From Dehalococcoidales bacterium (GTDB lineage: Bacteria > Chloroflexota > Dehalococcoidia > Dehalococcoidales > UBA2162), in assembly GCA_016844285.1 (NCBI GenBank), contig JAENIS010000046.1, forward strand, positions 1-17,042: a DNA stretch of 17,042 bases. Reading direction: 5' to 3'. The notes beneath the pieces were generated by a model. It was not told the origin of the DNA. It made no database searches and saw only the letters and a list, made by a program, of their open reading frames with translations. Made by a program: the position numbers and the translations under genes. Numbering within the stretch: position 1 is the first letter of the stretch; each line of letters starts with the position of its first letter. Shown piece by piece: positions 7,130 through 14,814 of this stretch.

Positions 7130-8395
7130 TCAGCTTTTGAACGGGAAATAGGTGCCTTCGCTTAGTGGCGTCAATGTCAGTATCTCGCGGGCAATGTCCG
7201 GATACCTGGCAATGAAGCTCAGCTCGTCAGTGACTAAAGGCTTCTGAGCCAGCACATTAGCGTATCGGACTAGCTCCAGAATCTCCTCAGCCTGCTCCGT
7301 GCTGTCAAAGGTTGTTTCCATTTTCCCCATGATGTGGCGGAAGCCGGATATCCCGCCATACTCGCCGGAGCATATCTCCCGGCCAGTCTCAACTGTCTCC
7401 GGCTCGCCCCGCCCCAGCTCTCTGAAGTCATATAGCTCGTAGTTTTCGGGGTCCTTGAGCACGCCATCAGCATGAATGCCTGAGCTATGGGCAAAGGCAT
7501 TAGCGCCGACACCGGGTTGATTTATCGGAATCGGCACCTTGAAAGCATAGCTGGCGTACTGGCAAATCTTCCACGCCACCGAGAGGCGGACGGGCAGGCC
7601 AAACTGGTACTTTTCCGCCAGCCCCTTCGACTTTTTCAACGCCAGAATTACGCCGACGAGGTCGGCGTTACCGGCTCTTTCCCCGACTCCGTTAATGGTG
7701 GTGTTAATATAAACATCCTGCCCACCATCGATAACCCCCATTGCTCCGGCCACCGAGTTGGCGACAGCCATGCCCAGGTCACCATGGCAATGCACCTCGA
7801 TAGGCATTTTCACTTCTTTAGCCAGCAGCTTACAGGTGTCATAGATGGTAAAGGGGCTATCATAGCCCAGAGTATCGCAATACCGGAACCTATCAGCGCC
7901 GTGTTCCTTACCCGCCTGGGCAAAACGCAGTAGAAAGTCGGGGTCAGTTCTTGAGCCATCCTCAGCGTTGATACCAACCACCTGGGCACCATGGGCTTTA
8001 GCGGCATCCAGGGAGTCCACTGCCATCCTCAAGATATCCGCTTCATTCTTCGAACCGAGGAACTTGCCGTTAATCATCTGGCTCGAGGTGGATATCGAGA
8101 GATTAAGTTCTTTGATTTCCGGCACCAGGGCAAAAGTTCTTTCGACATCCTCAACTGTCGCCCGTATCCACCCGCTCAAGTGCAGTGGCTGAAGGACACC
8201 CATTTCCCGCAGGCGCAGGTTGGCTCGCAGGTAGTTCGTCTCGTGTCTCGTTGTCGGGAAACCAAACTCGCTCTGGTAAACTCCCATTTCATTCAAATAG
8301 ACATTTATCATTGTCTTGGCCAGTTTGGAGAGGCCAAGCTTGGCGGTCTGCACTCCGTCCCGGTTAGTGACATCAATTAAATAAATCCTCCCCAT
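7130..8395 (-). CDS. Citrate/homocitrate synthase-family acyltransferase (candidate Re-citrate synthase)
   Basis: 421 residues of the DRE-TIM metallolyase family (isopropylmalate, homocitrate and Re-citrate synthases), which condense acetyl-CoA with a 2-oxo acid. The metal site is visible: R12-D13, and H202/H204 in VHCHGDLGMA; GVGERAGN (237-244) and HSSGIHADG are also present. The first motif is NRDGVQ where most relatives have LRDGEQ, so the usual Glu is Val. There is no C-terminal leucine-regulatory domain (isopropylmalate synthases reach about 500 residues), which argues against LeuA. Re-citrate synthases characterised in Dehalococcoides and Clostridium kluyveri belong to this family; next to isocitrate dehydrogenase that role fits best, with homocitrate synthase as the alternative. 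GGAGG lies 7 bases before the ATG. It converges with icd, 45 bases apart. Confidence 0.8.
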   Translation of the reverse strand: MGRIYLIDVTNRDGVQTAKLGLSKLAKTMINVYLNEMGVYQSEFGFPTTRHETNYLRANLRLREMGVLQPLHLSGWIRATVEDVERTFALVPEIKELNLSISTSSQMINGKFLGSKNEADILRMAVDSLDAAKAHGAQVVGINAEDGSRTDPDFLLRFAQAGKEHGADRFRYCDTLGYDSPFTIYDTCKLLAKEVKMPIEVHCHGDLGMAVANSVAGAMGVIDGGQDVYINTTINGVGERAGNADLVGVILALKKSKGLAEKYQFGLPVRLSVAWKICQYASYAFKVPIPINQPGVGANAFAHSSGIHADGVLKDPENYELYDFRELGRGEPETVETGREICSGEYGGISGFRHIMGKMETTFDSTEQAEEILELVRYANVLAQKPLVTDELSFIARYPDIAREILTLTPLSEGTYFPFKS

Positions 8396-8424
8396 TTTAT
8401 ATCCTCCATGTTAGTCTAACTTAA

Positions 8425-8454
8425 ATAATAGAGAATATTACGTTTGGTTGTCAA
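8425..8454 (-). promoter_or_regulatory. Promoter of the citrate/homocitrate synthase-family gene
   Basis: Read on the minus strand, TTGACA (8454-8449) and TATTAT (8430-8425) are 18 bases apart. Transcription would start near 8418, giving a leader of about 23 bases that contains the GGAGG at 8407-8403. The gene therefore has a private promoter rather than sharing that of the aconitase-family/icd operon. Confidence 0.6.
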
Positions 8455-8467
8455 GTCAGGCCATGCT

Positions 8468-8698
8468 TGAGATTGTTTAACTCCATCCCCCTTTATCCCC
8501 CTTCCCCTGAGAGGGGCTTTGTATCAAAAGTGTCTTCTCCCGTGTCACCCTGAGCGTAGCGAAGGGTCTGGGTGTAGTAGGGGGGTTATTAACTCACGCC
8601 CAGATTCTTCGTCGCTTCGCTCCTCAGAATGACTTTTGATACAAAACCCATAAAAGGAGAGAGAGTTAGAGAGGGGGTGAGGTTAATAAACAATCTCA
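8468..8698. repeat. Repeat C2, complete MITE-like element with terminal inverted repeats
   Basis: Perfect 12-base terminal repeats TGAGATTGTTTA (8468-8479) and TAAACAATCTCA (8687-8698) bound a 231-bp element. The core GTCACCCTGAGCGTAGCGAA...CGCTCCTCAGAATGAC (about 8544-8632) is shared with C1 and C3. Around it are pyrimidine-rich and purine-rich arms (TCCCCCTTCCCCTGAGAGGG on the left, GAGAGGGGGTGAGG on the right). It fills most of the 393-base gap between two divergent genes; nothing coding is seen there. Confidence 0.85.
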
Positions 8699-8788
8699 GG
8701 CTATCTTTTTTAGCCGAATGGCGTTATATTATTAAGTTGGTACTACTCCAAAAACAGTCCCATAGCTCAGCCTAAGAAGGAGGGTGAT

Positions 8789-9661
8789 ATGAGAAAGTCA
8801 GTGGTGATAATCGGGCTGTTACTGTTGGTGGCTTTACTCGTGCCGATTTCTTGCGCCAAAGCGACACCAGTGCCATCCCCAACGCCGACACCAAGCCCGG
8901 TGCCGAGGCCGGCGCCAATGCCGCCAGCGGTGGTGAGCCGAGACTCCTCCCAGGGAGGCATGGCTGATGTTTTACCTGCCGCCGCCGAAGAGCGGATGAT
9001 TGTCCGTAACGGGAACATGTCGCTGTCGGTTAAGGATGTCGTTGATACCCGGGATAAGATAGCCCAACTGGCGGTAAGGATAGATGGCTATGTCGTCTCC
9101 TCCTCCATCTTTGGGCGGGAAGATGGCATGCGGGGAAATATATCCATCAGGGTGCCCGATAAGCAATTTGACCCGGCACTGGTCGAACTCAGGAGCCTGG
9201 CAGTTAGAGTGGAATCAGAAAGCACTACCAGTCAGGATGTAACCGAGCAATATGTTGACCTGGGAGCCAGACTGAAGGTGGCTGAGGCCACGGAGAGCCA
9301 ATATCTGGCTCTTTTGGACAAGGCAAAGACCGTCGAGGAGACCCTCAAGATTTATGATGCTCTATCCCAGGTGCGACGTGAGATAGAGCAAATCAAAGGT
9401 CAAATGCAGTACCTGGAGCGGACCTCATCAATGAGCCTGATAGCGGTGCAACTGCAACCGGTGGCGACGGCCAAGCCGCTGGTTTCAGCCCGGTGGAGCG
9501 CCTGGGAAACACTGAAATCGGCAGTCCGAGGGATTGTTATCTTTGGGCAAGGGCTGGTCAGTATCGCCATCTGGCTGTTAATCTTCCTCCCTATCTGGGG
9601 AACTCTCCTCGGCATTCTCTTCTGGCGACTTCGCCGCCGGAAAAAGACCCAGGCTCAATGA
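8789..9661 (+). CDS. DUF4349-type lipoprotein/membrane protein
   Basis: 290 residues. The N-terminus is a signal sequence ending in VPISC-A; C22 is a plausible lipidation site, though Pro at -3 is atypical. A Pro/Ser/Thr linker (about 24-45) follows. The central part (about 68-225) begins RMIVRNGNMSLSVKDV and contains the region EQYVDLGARLKVAEATESQYLALLDKA, with a predicted coiled coil up to EIEQIKGQMQYLERT, the layout of DUF4349 proteins. One C-terminal membrane span (about 243-275) precedes a basic tail RLRRRKK. The function is unknown for the family; an envelope-anchored helical protein is all that can be said. Ribosome site AAGGAGGG ends 4 bases before the ATG. The next gene starts 85 bases downstream on the same strand. 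Confidence 0.85.
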   Translation: MRKSVVIIGLLLLVALLVPISCAKATPVPSPTPTPSPVPRPAPMPPAVVSRDSSQGGMADVLPAAAEERMIVRNGNMSLSVKDVVDTRDKIAQLAVRIDGYVVSSSIFGREDGMRGNISIRVPDKQFDPALVELRSLAVRVESESTTSQDVTEQYVDLGARLKVAEATESQYLALLDKAKTVEETLKIYDALSQVRREIEQIKGQMQYLERTSSMSLIAVQLQPVATAKPLVSARWSAWETLKSAVRGIVIFGQGLVSIAIWLLIFLPIWGTLLGILFWRLRRRKKTQAQ

Positions 9662-9746
9662 TGCCGGCGGTTTGCCCCTTTTTGGTTGATTGTTGCGGTG
9701 GTGACAGGCTAACCTTACCCGGTAGCGGGAACAAGGAGGAGAGGAA

Positions 9747-10529
9747 ATGAGTCTCTATCAGTATTCTCTGGAGGGCAAGGTGGCGCTGGTCACCGGTGGC
9801 AGCCGGGGGATTGGCCGTGCCATTGCTCTGGCACTGGCTGACGCCGGGGCCGGTGTGGCGATAAGCAGCCGGAAGCTTCCTGACCTGGAAGCGGTCGCCA
9901 CCGAAATCAGGGCTAAAGGCAGCAAAGCGTTAGCCGTCGCCTCTCATGTGGCACGGTTAGAAGATTCAAAAAATATGGTTGAGAAAGTAAAAGCTGAGTT
10001 TGGCCGGATTGATATCCTGGTGAATAATGCCGGCACGAACCCCTACGGCGGGCCGCTAATCGACGCTGAGGAGTGGGCGTGGGATGTAACCATGAACGTG
10101 AATCTCAAGGGGCCATTCCTGCTCGGTCAATTAGTCGCCAGAATCATGAAGGAGCAAGGTGGCGGTAATATCATTAACATTGCCTCGATTGCCGGGTTGA
10201 GGCCAGGTGTCCTGAATATCTACTCGGTGACTAAGGCTGGCTTAATCATGCTGACCGAGCTTATGGCCAAGGAGTGGGGCAAATACGGCATCAGGGTGAA
10301 TGCCATTGCCCCCGGCTTGATAAAGACCCGTTTCAGTGCACCTTTATGGAGTGACCCGGTTAAGGGTGAAGCATTGGTCAGAACGACTGCCCTCGGTCGT
10401 CTTGGCGAGCCGGATGATATCGCGCAAGTGGCTGTCTTTCTGGCGTCAGACGCATCCCGCTACGTTACTGGAGATACCATCCTGGTCGATGGTGGCGAGT
10501 TTATTGGGCCTTCCGATTTCCCGGATTAG
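9747..10529 (+). CDS. SDR-family NAD(P)-dependent oxidoreductase (FabG/glucose dehydrogenase-like)
   Basis: A 260-residue classical short-chain dehydrogenase. It has the nucleotide motif TGGSRGIG (16-23), NNAG (93-96), and the catalytic tetrad N119, S147, Y159, K163 (YSVTK). S41-R42 after the second beta strand favours NADP(H) over NAD(H), since NAD enzymes usually have Asp there. The C-terminal SDASRYVTGDTILVDGG is typical of the family. Substrate cannot be told from sequence; no fatty acid or sugar genes lie alongside to guide it. AAGGAGG precedes the ATG. It may be co-transcribed with the DUF4349 gene upstream, although the two have no evident functional link. Confidence 0.9.
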   Translation: MSLYQYSLEGKVALVTGGSRGIGRAIALALADAGAGVAISSRKLPDLEAVATEIRAKGSKALAVASHVARLEDSKNMVEKVKAEFGRIDILVNNAGTNPYGGPLIDAEEWAWDVTMNVNLKGPFLLGQLVARIMKEQGGGNIINIASIAGLRPGVLNIYSVTKAGLIMLTELMAKEWGKYGIRVNAIAPGLIKTRFSAPLWSDPVKGEALVRTTALGRLGEPDDIAQVAVFLASDASRYVTGDTILVDGGEFIGPSDFPD

Positions 10530-10593
10530 CCTGCTTGAGAGAGCTTAGCAACCAGCCCTTCTGTCATCGGACGGACACTCATTTACCGGTACA

Positions 10594-11460
10594 TCAAACT
10601 GGGCCGTTTTCGCCACGCCCCTTCTGTTTCTTGAGAAACTTCTCAAGCTCGTCGAAGAATGTTTGCTTGTCTTTCTCCGAAATCTCCGGGCTGACACCCT
10701 TCTGTAGTTTCTCCATCGGCGGGTGGAGGTCTAAATCTGGCTGTCGGACATAACCTATCAGCTCATCCGCCTGCCTGCCGCCATATTTGGCGTCAATATC
10801 ACTGAGGTCGATATCCAGACCAAGCAATCTGGTTAACACGCTGAGAACCGCCTCGCAGACGGTAGGGTTTGGTGTCTCAGCGGTATCGTTGGGGACTTCT
10901 CCCCATAAACTGATACCCTCTATATCCCGGTGTTTAGCGATACCCAGTATGAGACCGCTCATCGTGGTCGGGCCGTGATAGTCAGTGCCTAGTTCCAATC
11001 CTTGCTGGGTGACGTATTTTTTTAACCGGTAATTGTTAACGATGGCAAATACTCTTGGCTCTTCGGTCTCAGGGATGTCGGCACGGATACCACCGACGGT
11101 ATAAATTCGCTTTACTTTGAAAAGCTCCGCCAGGTCTAATACCAGGTTAGCGAACTCGTAGCGGCGTACGTCGGGAGGTTTACTGCCCAGAATTATCAAA
11201 TCGCTGGTGGACTTCTTATTCTTCCAGTAATAGAAACAGCTTGCCGGATACTCTATCTCTTGAAGGACACCACCCTTGATTAAACTCAACGGTAACAGGG
11301 AAAAATCGGGTGGTTCAATCTCGGCAAACTCCTCAGCCCCAAGTTGGTCAGTCAGGTAATCTGTAGCACTGATACCAACCAGACCGGCGTCCATCCAGCC
11401 AATAACCAGAGAGGGGGTTCTCAGCCGAGGGCGCTTATAGATGATGAGTGGAGACTCCAT
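10594..11460 (-). CDS. PAC2-family protein
   Basis: 288 residues resembling the PAC2 (proteasome assembly chaperone 2, formerly DUF75) family: an N-terminal RTPSLVIGWMDAGLVG block, then LIILGSKPPDVRRYEFANLVLDLAE, YTVGGIRAD, YHGPTTMSGLILGIAK and GISLWGEVPNDTAETPNP. In archaea and eukaryotes relatives help proteasome assembly; the bacterial members have no settled role. The C-terminus (about 250-288) is charged and likely helical. No proteasome or ubiquitin-like gene is in the window. It converges with the SDR gene, 64 bases between stops, and has an AAGGTG ribosome site before the ATG. Confidence 0.85.
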   Translation of the reverse strand: MESPLIIYKRPRLRTPSLVIGWMDAGLVGISATDYLTDQLGAEEFAEIEPPDFSLLPLSLIKGGVLQEIEYPASCFYYWKNKKSTSDLIILGSKPPDVRRYEFANLVLDLAELFKVKRIYTVGGIRADIPETEEPRVFAIVNNYRLKKYVTQQGLELGTDYHGPTTMSGLILGIAKHRDIEGISLWGEVPNDTAETPNPTVCEAVLSVLTRLLGLDIDLSDIDAKYGGRQADELIGYVRQPDLDLHPPMEKLQKGVSPEISEKDKQTFFDELEKFLKKQKGRGENGPV

Positions 11461-11506
11461 TTCACACCTTACCTCTCCACCAGAGCCGTTTCGCCCTGGC
11501 GATATT

Positions 11507-11685
11507 TGAGAGTGTTTAGTAATCTATTCCCCCTTTGCCTCCTTCTCCTCCACGCTAAACTCTCTTCCCTGTAAGGAGAGGTGAACTATTGGGCGTCTAA
11601 GAGAGGCGAAAGCCCCTCTTTCTTTTCTTCCCCCTCTCCTTCAAGGAGAGGGGGATATAAGGGGGTGAGGTCACTAAACAATCTT
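11507..11685. repeat. Repeat D1, MITE-like element with long hairpin
   Basis: The left end TGAGAGTGTTTAGT (11507-11520) and right end ACTAAACAATCTTA (11672-11685) are inverted repeats with 12 of 14 matches, close to the ends of C2. Inside is a perfect 13-bp stem (11629-11641 with 11643-11655, TCCCCCTCTCCTT) and the segment GGGCGTCTAAGAG..GCGAA..GCCCCTCTTT, also present in D2. The GGGC/GCCC pairing followed by a pyrimidine/T run looks like a weak terminator. It fills the gap between two divergent genes. Confidence 0.75.
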
Positions 11686-11717
11686 ATAATCCTAACTTTA
11701 TTTTAATGCTAAAGCGG

Positions 11718-11726
11718 TGATATAAT
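11718..11726 (+). promoter_or_regulatory. Extended -10 promoter of the CinA-C gene
   Basis: TGATATAAT at 11718-11726 is a perfect -10 with an extended TGN. The -35 region (TTTATT-like) is weak. The expected start near 11733 gives a leader of about 83 bases before the ATG at 11816. The same extended -10 form is used by the surface-protein gene. Confidence 0.55.
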
Positions 11727-11815
11727 CAAATAAGCGTTGCAGAAAAATATTCTCGTTCCTCCCCCATCAGGGATTGTCGAAGCGAGACATTTTTGATTCT
11801 ATGAGGTTTTGAGCT

Positions 11816-12295
11816 ATGGCCAGGCTAGAAGAAGAGGTCGGCAATTTGCTTCGCCAGAAGAGACTGACTCTGGGGGTGGTTGAGTCTGCCACCGGAGGTC
11901 TGATATCCCACCGGCTCACTAATGTCCCCGGTTGCTCCGACTACTATAAGGGGTCAATCACCGCCTATAGCAACGAAGTTAAGATTAAGGTGGTTGGCGT
12001 CAGAGAAGAGACCATCCAACAATATGGTGCTGTCAGCCCCCAGGTGGCGGGAGAAATGGCTGAGGGTGGCCGGAAGGTATTAGCCGTGGACATATGTTTG
12101 GCTGATACCGGTATCGCCGGGCCGGGTGGAGCGACACCGGGGAAAGCGGTGGGACTATTCTGCTTTGGTTTAGCCCATCGGTCGGGAATATACAGTCAAA
12201 AACATAATTTCCACGGCGACCGCGAGCAAAACAAGCAAAGTGCCGCTGAGACTGCTTTACGCTGGCTGAAAGAGTACCTGACCAGCCTGCCATAG
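11816..12295 (+). CDS. CinA C-terminal-domain protein, nicotinamide-nucleotide amidohydrolase (PncC-like)
   Basis: 159 residues, the length of a stand-alone CinA C-terminal domain. The motifs are LGVVESATGGLISHRLTNVPG (about 19-39), YYKGSITAYSNEVK and ADTGIAGPGGATPGKAVG. Proteins of this kind deamidate nicotinamide mononucleotide to nicotinate mononucleotide, salvaging the pyridine ring in NAD metabolism. The N-terminal CinA (MoaB-like) domain of fused versions is absent and no part of it is seen upstream. The ribosome site is poor. RNase PH follows 80 bases later on the same strand. Confidence 0.9.
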   Translation: MARLEEEVGNLLRQKRLTLGVVESATGGLISHRLTNVPGCSDYYKGSITAYSNEVKIKVVGVREETIQQYGAVSPQVAGEMAEGGRKVLAVDICLADTGIAGPGGATPGKAVGLFCFGLAHRSGIYSQKHNFHGDREQNKQSAAETALRWLKEYLTSLP

Positions 12296-12375
12296 GAGTC
12301 CCCGATTGTCACGCTTCGTCTCTTAATATGCTATACTTAGGCCGATATTGGAAAAGTGAGAAAGGTCTGCTTGAG

Positions 12376-13107
12376 ATGAAAAGAGCCGATGGCCGTGCTT
12401 GGAATGAGCTAAGGCCGGTAAAAATAACTCCCGGATTCCACAGCTTTGCCGAAGGCTCGGCGCTGATTGAGATGGGGAAAACCCGCGTGCTGTGCTCCGT
12501 GAGCGTGGAGGAGCGGGTGCCACCCTTCTTGAAAGGAGGAGGTGGCGGCTGGATTACCGCTGAGTACTCGATGCTGCCCCGGGCGACGGTTACCCGCACC
12601 CCGCGTGATTCATCACGGGGCCATGTAGCTGGCCGTAGCCAGGAAATACAGCGCCTCATCGGGCGCTCACTGCGGGCAGCGGCAGACATGACGGCACTGG
12701 GACAAAGAACCCTGATTATCGATTGCGATGTGCTTCAGGCCGATGGTGGGACGAGAACGGCGGCCATCACTGGTGCTTACGTTGCCCTCTACCAGGCAAT
12801 GAACACCCTGGCCAACATGGGCATCATATCGTCGATACCGATGAAGAGTGCGGTGGCAGCGACCAGCGCTGGCCTGGTCCGTAACGATTATCTTCTGGAC
12901 CTATGCTATGATGAAGACTTTAATGCTGAGGTCGATTTTAATGTGGTGATGACCAGCCAGGGTAATTTTGTCGAGGTTCAGGGTACGGCGGAAGGTAAAC
13001 CCTATACCAAGGAGACCATTGACCACCTGCTCTCTCTGGCTGAAAAGGGTATCAAGGAGCTTTTTCAAGTCCAGCAGGCTGCCATCGAAACGATTAAGAA
13101 AAGATAG
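12376..13107 (+). CDS. rph: Ribonuclease PH
   Basis: 243 residues when started at ATG 12376, which gives the conserved N-terminus MKRADGR..NELRPVKITPGF; a longer in-frame ATG at 12328 adds 16 unrelated residues and lacks a ribosome site, while AGAAAGG stands before 12376. Conserved blocks: EGSALIEMGKTRVLCSVSVEERVPPFLKGGGGGWITAEYSMLPRAT, GRSQEIQRLIGRSLRAA, and the phosphate/metal site DCDVLQADGGTRTAAITGA. It trims the 3' ends of tRNA precursors with phosphate, yielding nucleoside diphosphates. The length equals E. coli RNase PH and no key residue is missing. Possible promoter elements overlap the upstream ATG (TATACT at 12332-12337). Confidence 0.95.
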   Translation: MKRADGRAWNELRPVKITPGFHSFAEGSALIEMGKTRVLCSVSVEERVPPFLKGGGGGWITAEYSMLPRATVTRTPRDSSRGHVAGRSQEIQRLIGRSLRAAADMTALGQRTLIIDCDVLQADGGTRTAAITGAYVALYQAMNTLANMGIISSIPMKSAVAATSAGLVRNDYLLDLCYDEDFNAEVDFNVVMTSQGNFVEVQGTAEGKPYTKETIDHLLSLAEKGIKELFQVQQAAIETIKKR

Positions 13108-13125
13108 AAATCCGTTCTCTGCCTC

Positions 13126-13297
13126 ATCCCCTTTGTCCCCCTCTCCAAGAATGGCTTTGCCCCAAAAGTATTACGTTCGTGTCATTCTGAGCGTAGCGAA
13201 GAATCCGTATTAGCCGTCTCTGAGCATGGATTCTTCGTCACTTCGTTCCTCAGAATGACTTTTGAGACAAGACCTCCAAGAGTGGAGAGAGGGGGAT
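13126..13297. repeat. Repeat C3, nested palindromic element
   Basis: The core begins GTCATTCTGAGCGTAGCGAA (13180-13199) and ends CGTTCCTCAGAATGAC (about 13244-13259), clearly related to C1 and C2. The pyrimidine-rich left arm (ATCCCCTTTGTCCCCCTCTCC) and purine-rich right arm (GTGGAGAGAGGGGGAT) correspond to those of C1/C2. Terminal TGAGATTGTTTA ends like those of C2 were not found. It lies between the convergent rph and proA genes. Confidence 0.75.
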
Positions 13298-13316
13298 ATT
13301 AAAAGAGGGTTATGTC

Positions 13317-13429
13317 TTCTTAAACTCTCCATCCAGAAAGTGAAGGGGCGTCTAAGAGTGGCGAAGCCCCTCTTTTTCTATTTCCCCCTCTCCTAAGAAG
13401 AGAGGGGGATTAAGGGGGTGAGGTCACCC
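13317..13429. repeat. Repeat D2, partial copy of the D element
   Basis: Shares with D1 the segments TAAACTCTC, GGGCGTCTAAGAG, GCGAAGCCCCTCTTT, the TCCCCCTCTCCT hairpin (about 13383-13409) and GGGGGTGAGGTCAC. AGGGGC/GCCCCT followed by CTTTTT (about 13344-13377) is terminator-like and could end rph transcripts. The outer TTTAG/CTAAA ends of D1 are missing. With C3 it fills the 378-base gap between rph and proA; no coding frame is supported there. Confidence 0.7.
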
Positions 13430-13485
13430 CTAACTGGCAATGTGAACTGAAGCGGTCAGTCGTTCAGTATCTACCAGACAGGGTA

Positions 13486-14760
13486 TTAGGGTCTTACCTG
13501 CCCGCTACCAAAGATGAGCCACTTATAGCTGGTTAGCTCCTTTAACCCCATTGGGCCGCGGGCGTGCATCTTCTGGGTGCTGATGCCCACTTCCGCTCCT
13601 AACCCGAACTGACCACCGTCGGTGAAGCGAGTGCTGGCATTGACGTAGACACAGGCAGCATCGACCTCGTTGAGGAAGCGCATCCCCGCGCCGTAGTCCT
13701 CAGTGACAATCGCTTCCGAGTGTCCTGAGCCATAGCGCGCAATATGCTCTAAGGCTTCATCCAGGGAGTCGACTACCTGGACGGCGGCGACCAGTGCCAG
13801 AAACTCCTTACCCCAGTCTTCATCAGTCGCCGGAACCAGCTTCAGTGAGGGGTTGGCTTTCAGAATGGCTCTTGCCCGTTTATCGCAATGTAGCTCCACT
13901 CCAGCCTTGCTCAGCTCAGCGGCTATCAACGGCAGGGACTTTTGGGCAATACCGGCATGAACCAGGATGGTATCCAGGGCATTACACACCATCGGGCGCT
14001 GCACCTTGGCGTTATAGACGATGGCCGCCGCCTTGGCCACATCGGCACTCTGGTCAATATAGGTATGGCAGACACCAATCCCGCCGGTGACCACGGGCAT
14101 GGTGGCATTGGCGGCAACGAATCTTATCAGCTCCGCTCCGCCCCTGGGGATAAGCAGGTCGATAATCGTATTCATCTTGAGCAGGTGGTTGACCAGGGCA
14201 CGGTCGGTATTCTCAATAAGCTGCACCGCTCCCTGGGGCACGCCGGCCCGGGCGGCTGCACCCTGAACCACGCTGGCCAGGGCAAGATTAGAGTGAATCG
14301 CTTCCCGGCCGCCTCGCAGGATAACCGCATTCCCCGATTTCAAGCAGAGGACGGAGATATCGATAGTCACATTGGGCCGACTCTCGTAGATAGCCCCGAT
14401 GACACCCAACGGAACTCGCTTCCGACCGATGAGCAAGCCATTGGGCAGGGTACGCATGTCAAAGACCTCGCCTACCGGGTCAGGCAGGGCGGCTACTGCC
14501 CGCACATCCCGGGCAATACCCTCCAGGCGGTTGGCATCGAGCATCAGGCGGTCGAGGAGGGGGGCACTCAGCCCTGACGCCTCGCCTTCTTTATAGTCAA
14601 TTTGATTAGCCGCCAGGATTTGAGCCTTCCTGGCCAAAAGGTCGCTGGCGATATTGGTGAGAGCCTTGTTCTTAATATCAGTGGAAAGGTAAGCCAGCTT
14701 GCGGGAAGCTGTTTTAGCTGCCTTTCCCTTCTCTTCCAGTTCGGCGATTGTCGTTTTCAC
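13486..14760 (-). CDS. proA: Glutamate-5-semialdehyde dehydrogenase (gamma-glutamyl phosphate reductase)
   Basis: 424 residues, the full length for ProA. This aldehyde-dehydrogenase-fold enzyme reduces gamma-glutamyl phosphate with NADPH, the second step of proline synthesis. Visible are VPLGVIGAIYESRPNVTIDI, ILRGG.EA..SN, LLIPRGGAELI, the catalytic C259 in QRPMVCNALDT, and the C-terminal FGLGAEVGISTQKMHARGPMGLKELTSYKW. It starts with GTG at 14760, with AAGGAG (14774-14769) 8 bases upstream. proB, its normal operon partner, is on the same strand but about 1.9 kb upstream, separated by four small genes; proA begins 54 bases after the last of them. Confidence 0.97.
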   Translation of the reverse strand: MKTTIAELEEKGKAAKTASRKLAYLSTDIKNKALTNIASDLLARKAQILAANQIDYKEGEASGLSAPLLDRLMLDANRLEGIARDVRAVAALPDPVGEVFDMRTLPNGLLIGRKRVPLGVIGAIYESRPNVTIDISVLCLKSGNAVILRGGREAIHSNLALASVVQGAAARAGVPQGAVQLIENTDRALVNHLLKMNTIIDLLIPRGGAELIRFVAANATMPVVTGGIGVCHTYIDQSADVAKAAAIVYNAKVQRPMVCNALDTILVHAGIAQKSLPLIAAELSKAGVELHCDKRARAILKANPSLKLVPATDEDWGKEFLALVAAVQVVDSLDEALEHIARYGSGHSEAIVTEDYGAGMRFLNEVDAACVYVNASTRFTDGGQFGLGAEVGISTQKMHARGPMGLKELTSYKWLIFGSGQVRP

Positions 14761-14814
14761 GTCTCAAACTCCTTGAGTTTTATGGTGACCCTATCCCCTT
14801 AGTCCCCTCAATTT

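Noticed and set aside
12328..12375. Longer start for RNase PH at 12328
   Set aside because: The added 16 residues are not family-like, no ribosome site precedes that ATG, and a -10-like sequence overlaps it.
12520..12550. Possible repeat insertion in rph (purine-rich GGAGGAGG stretch)
   Set aside because: It encodes the normal PFLKGxGxGW segment of RNase PH, so it is ordinary coding sequence.
13942..14577. 211-codon plus-strand ORF opposite proA
   Set aside because: It is fully inside the conserved proA gene, with no family resemblance and no ribosome site; a shadow frame from GC-rich codons.
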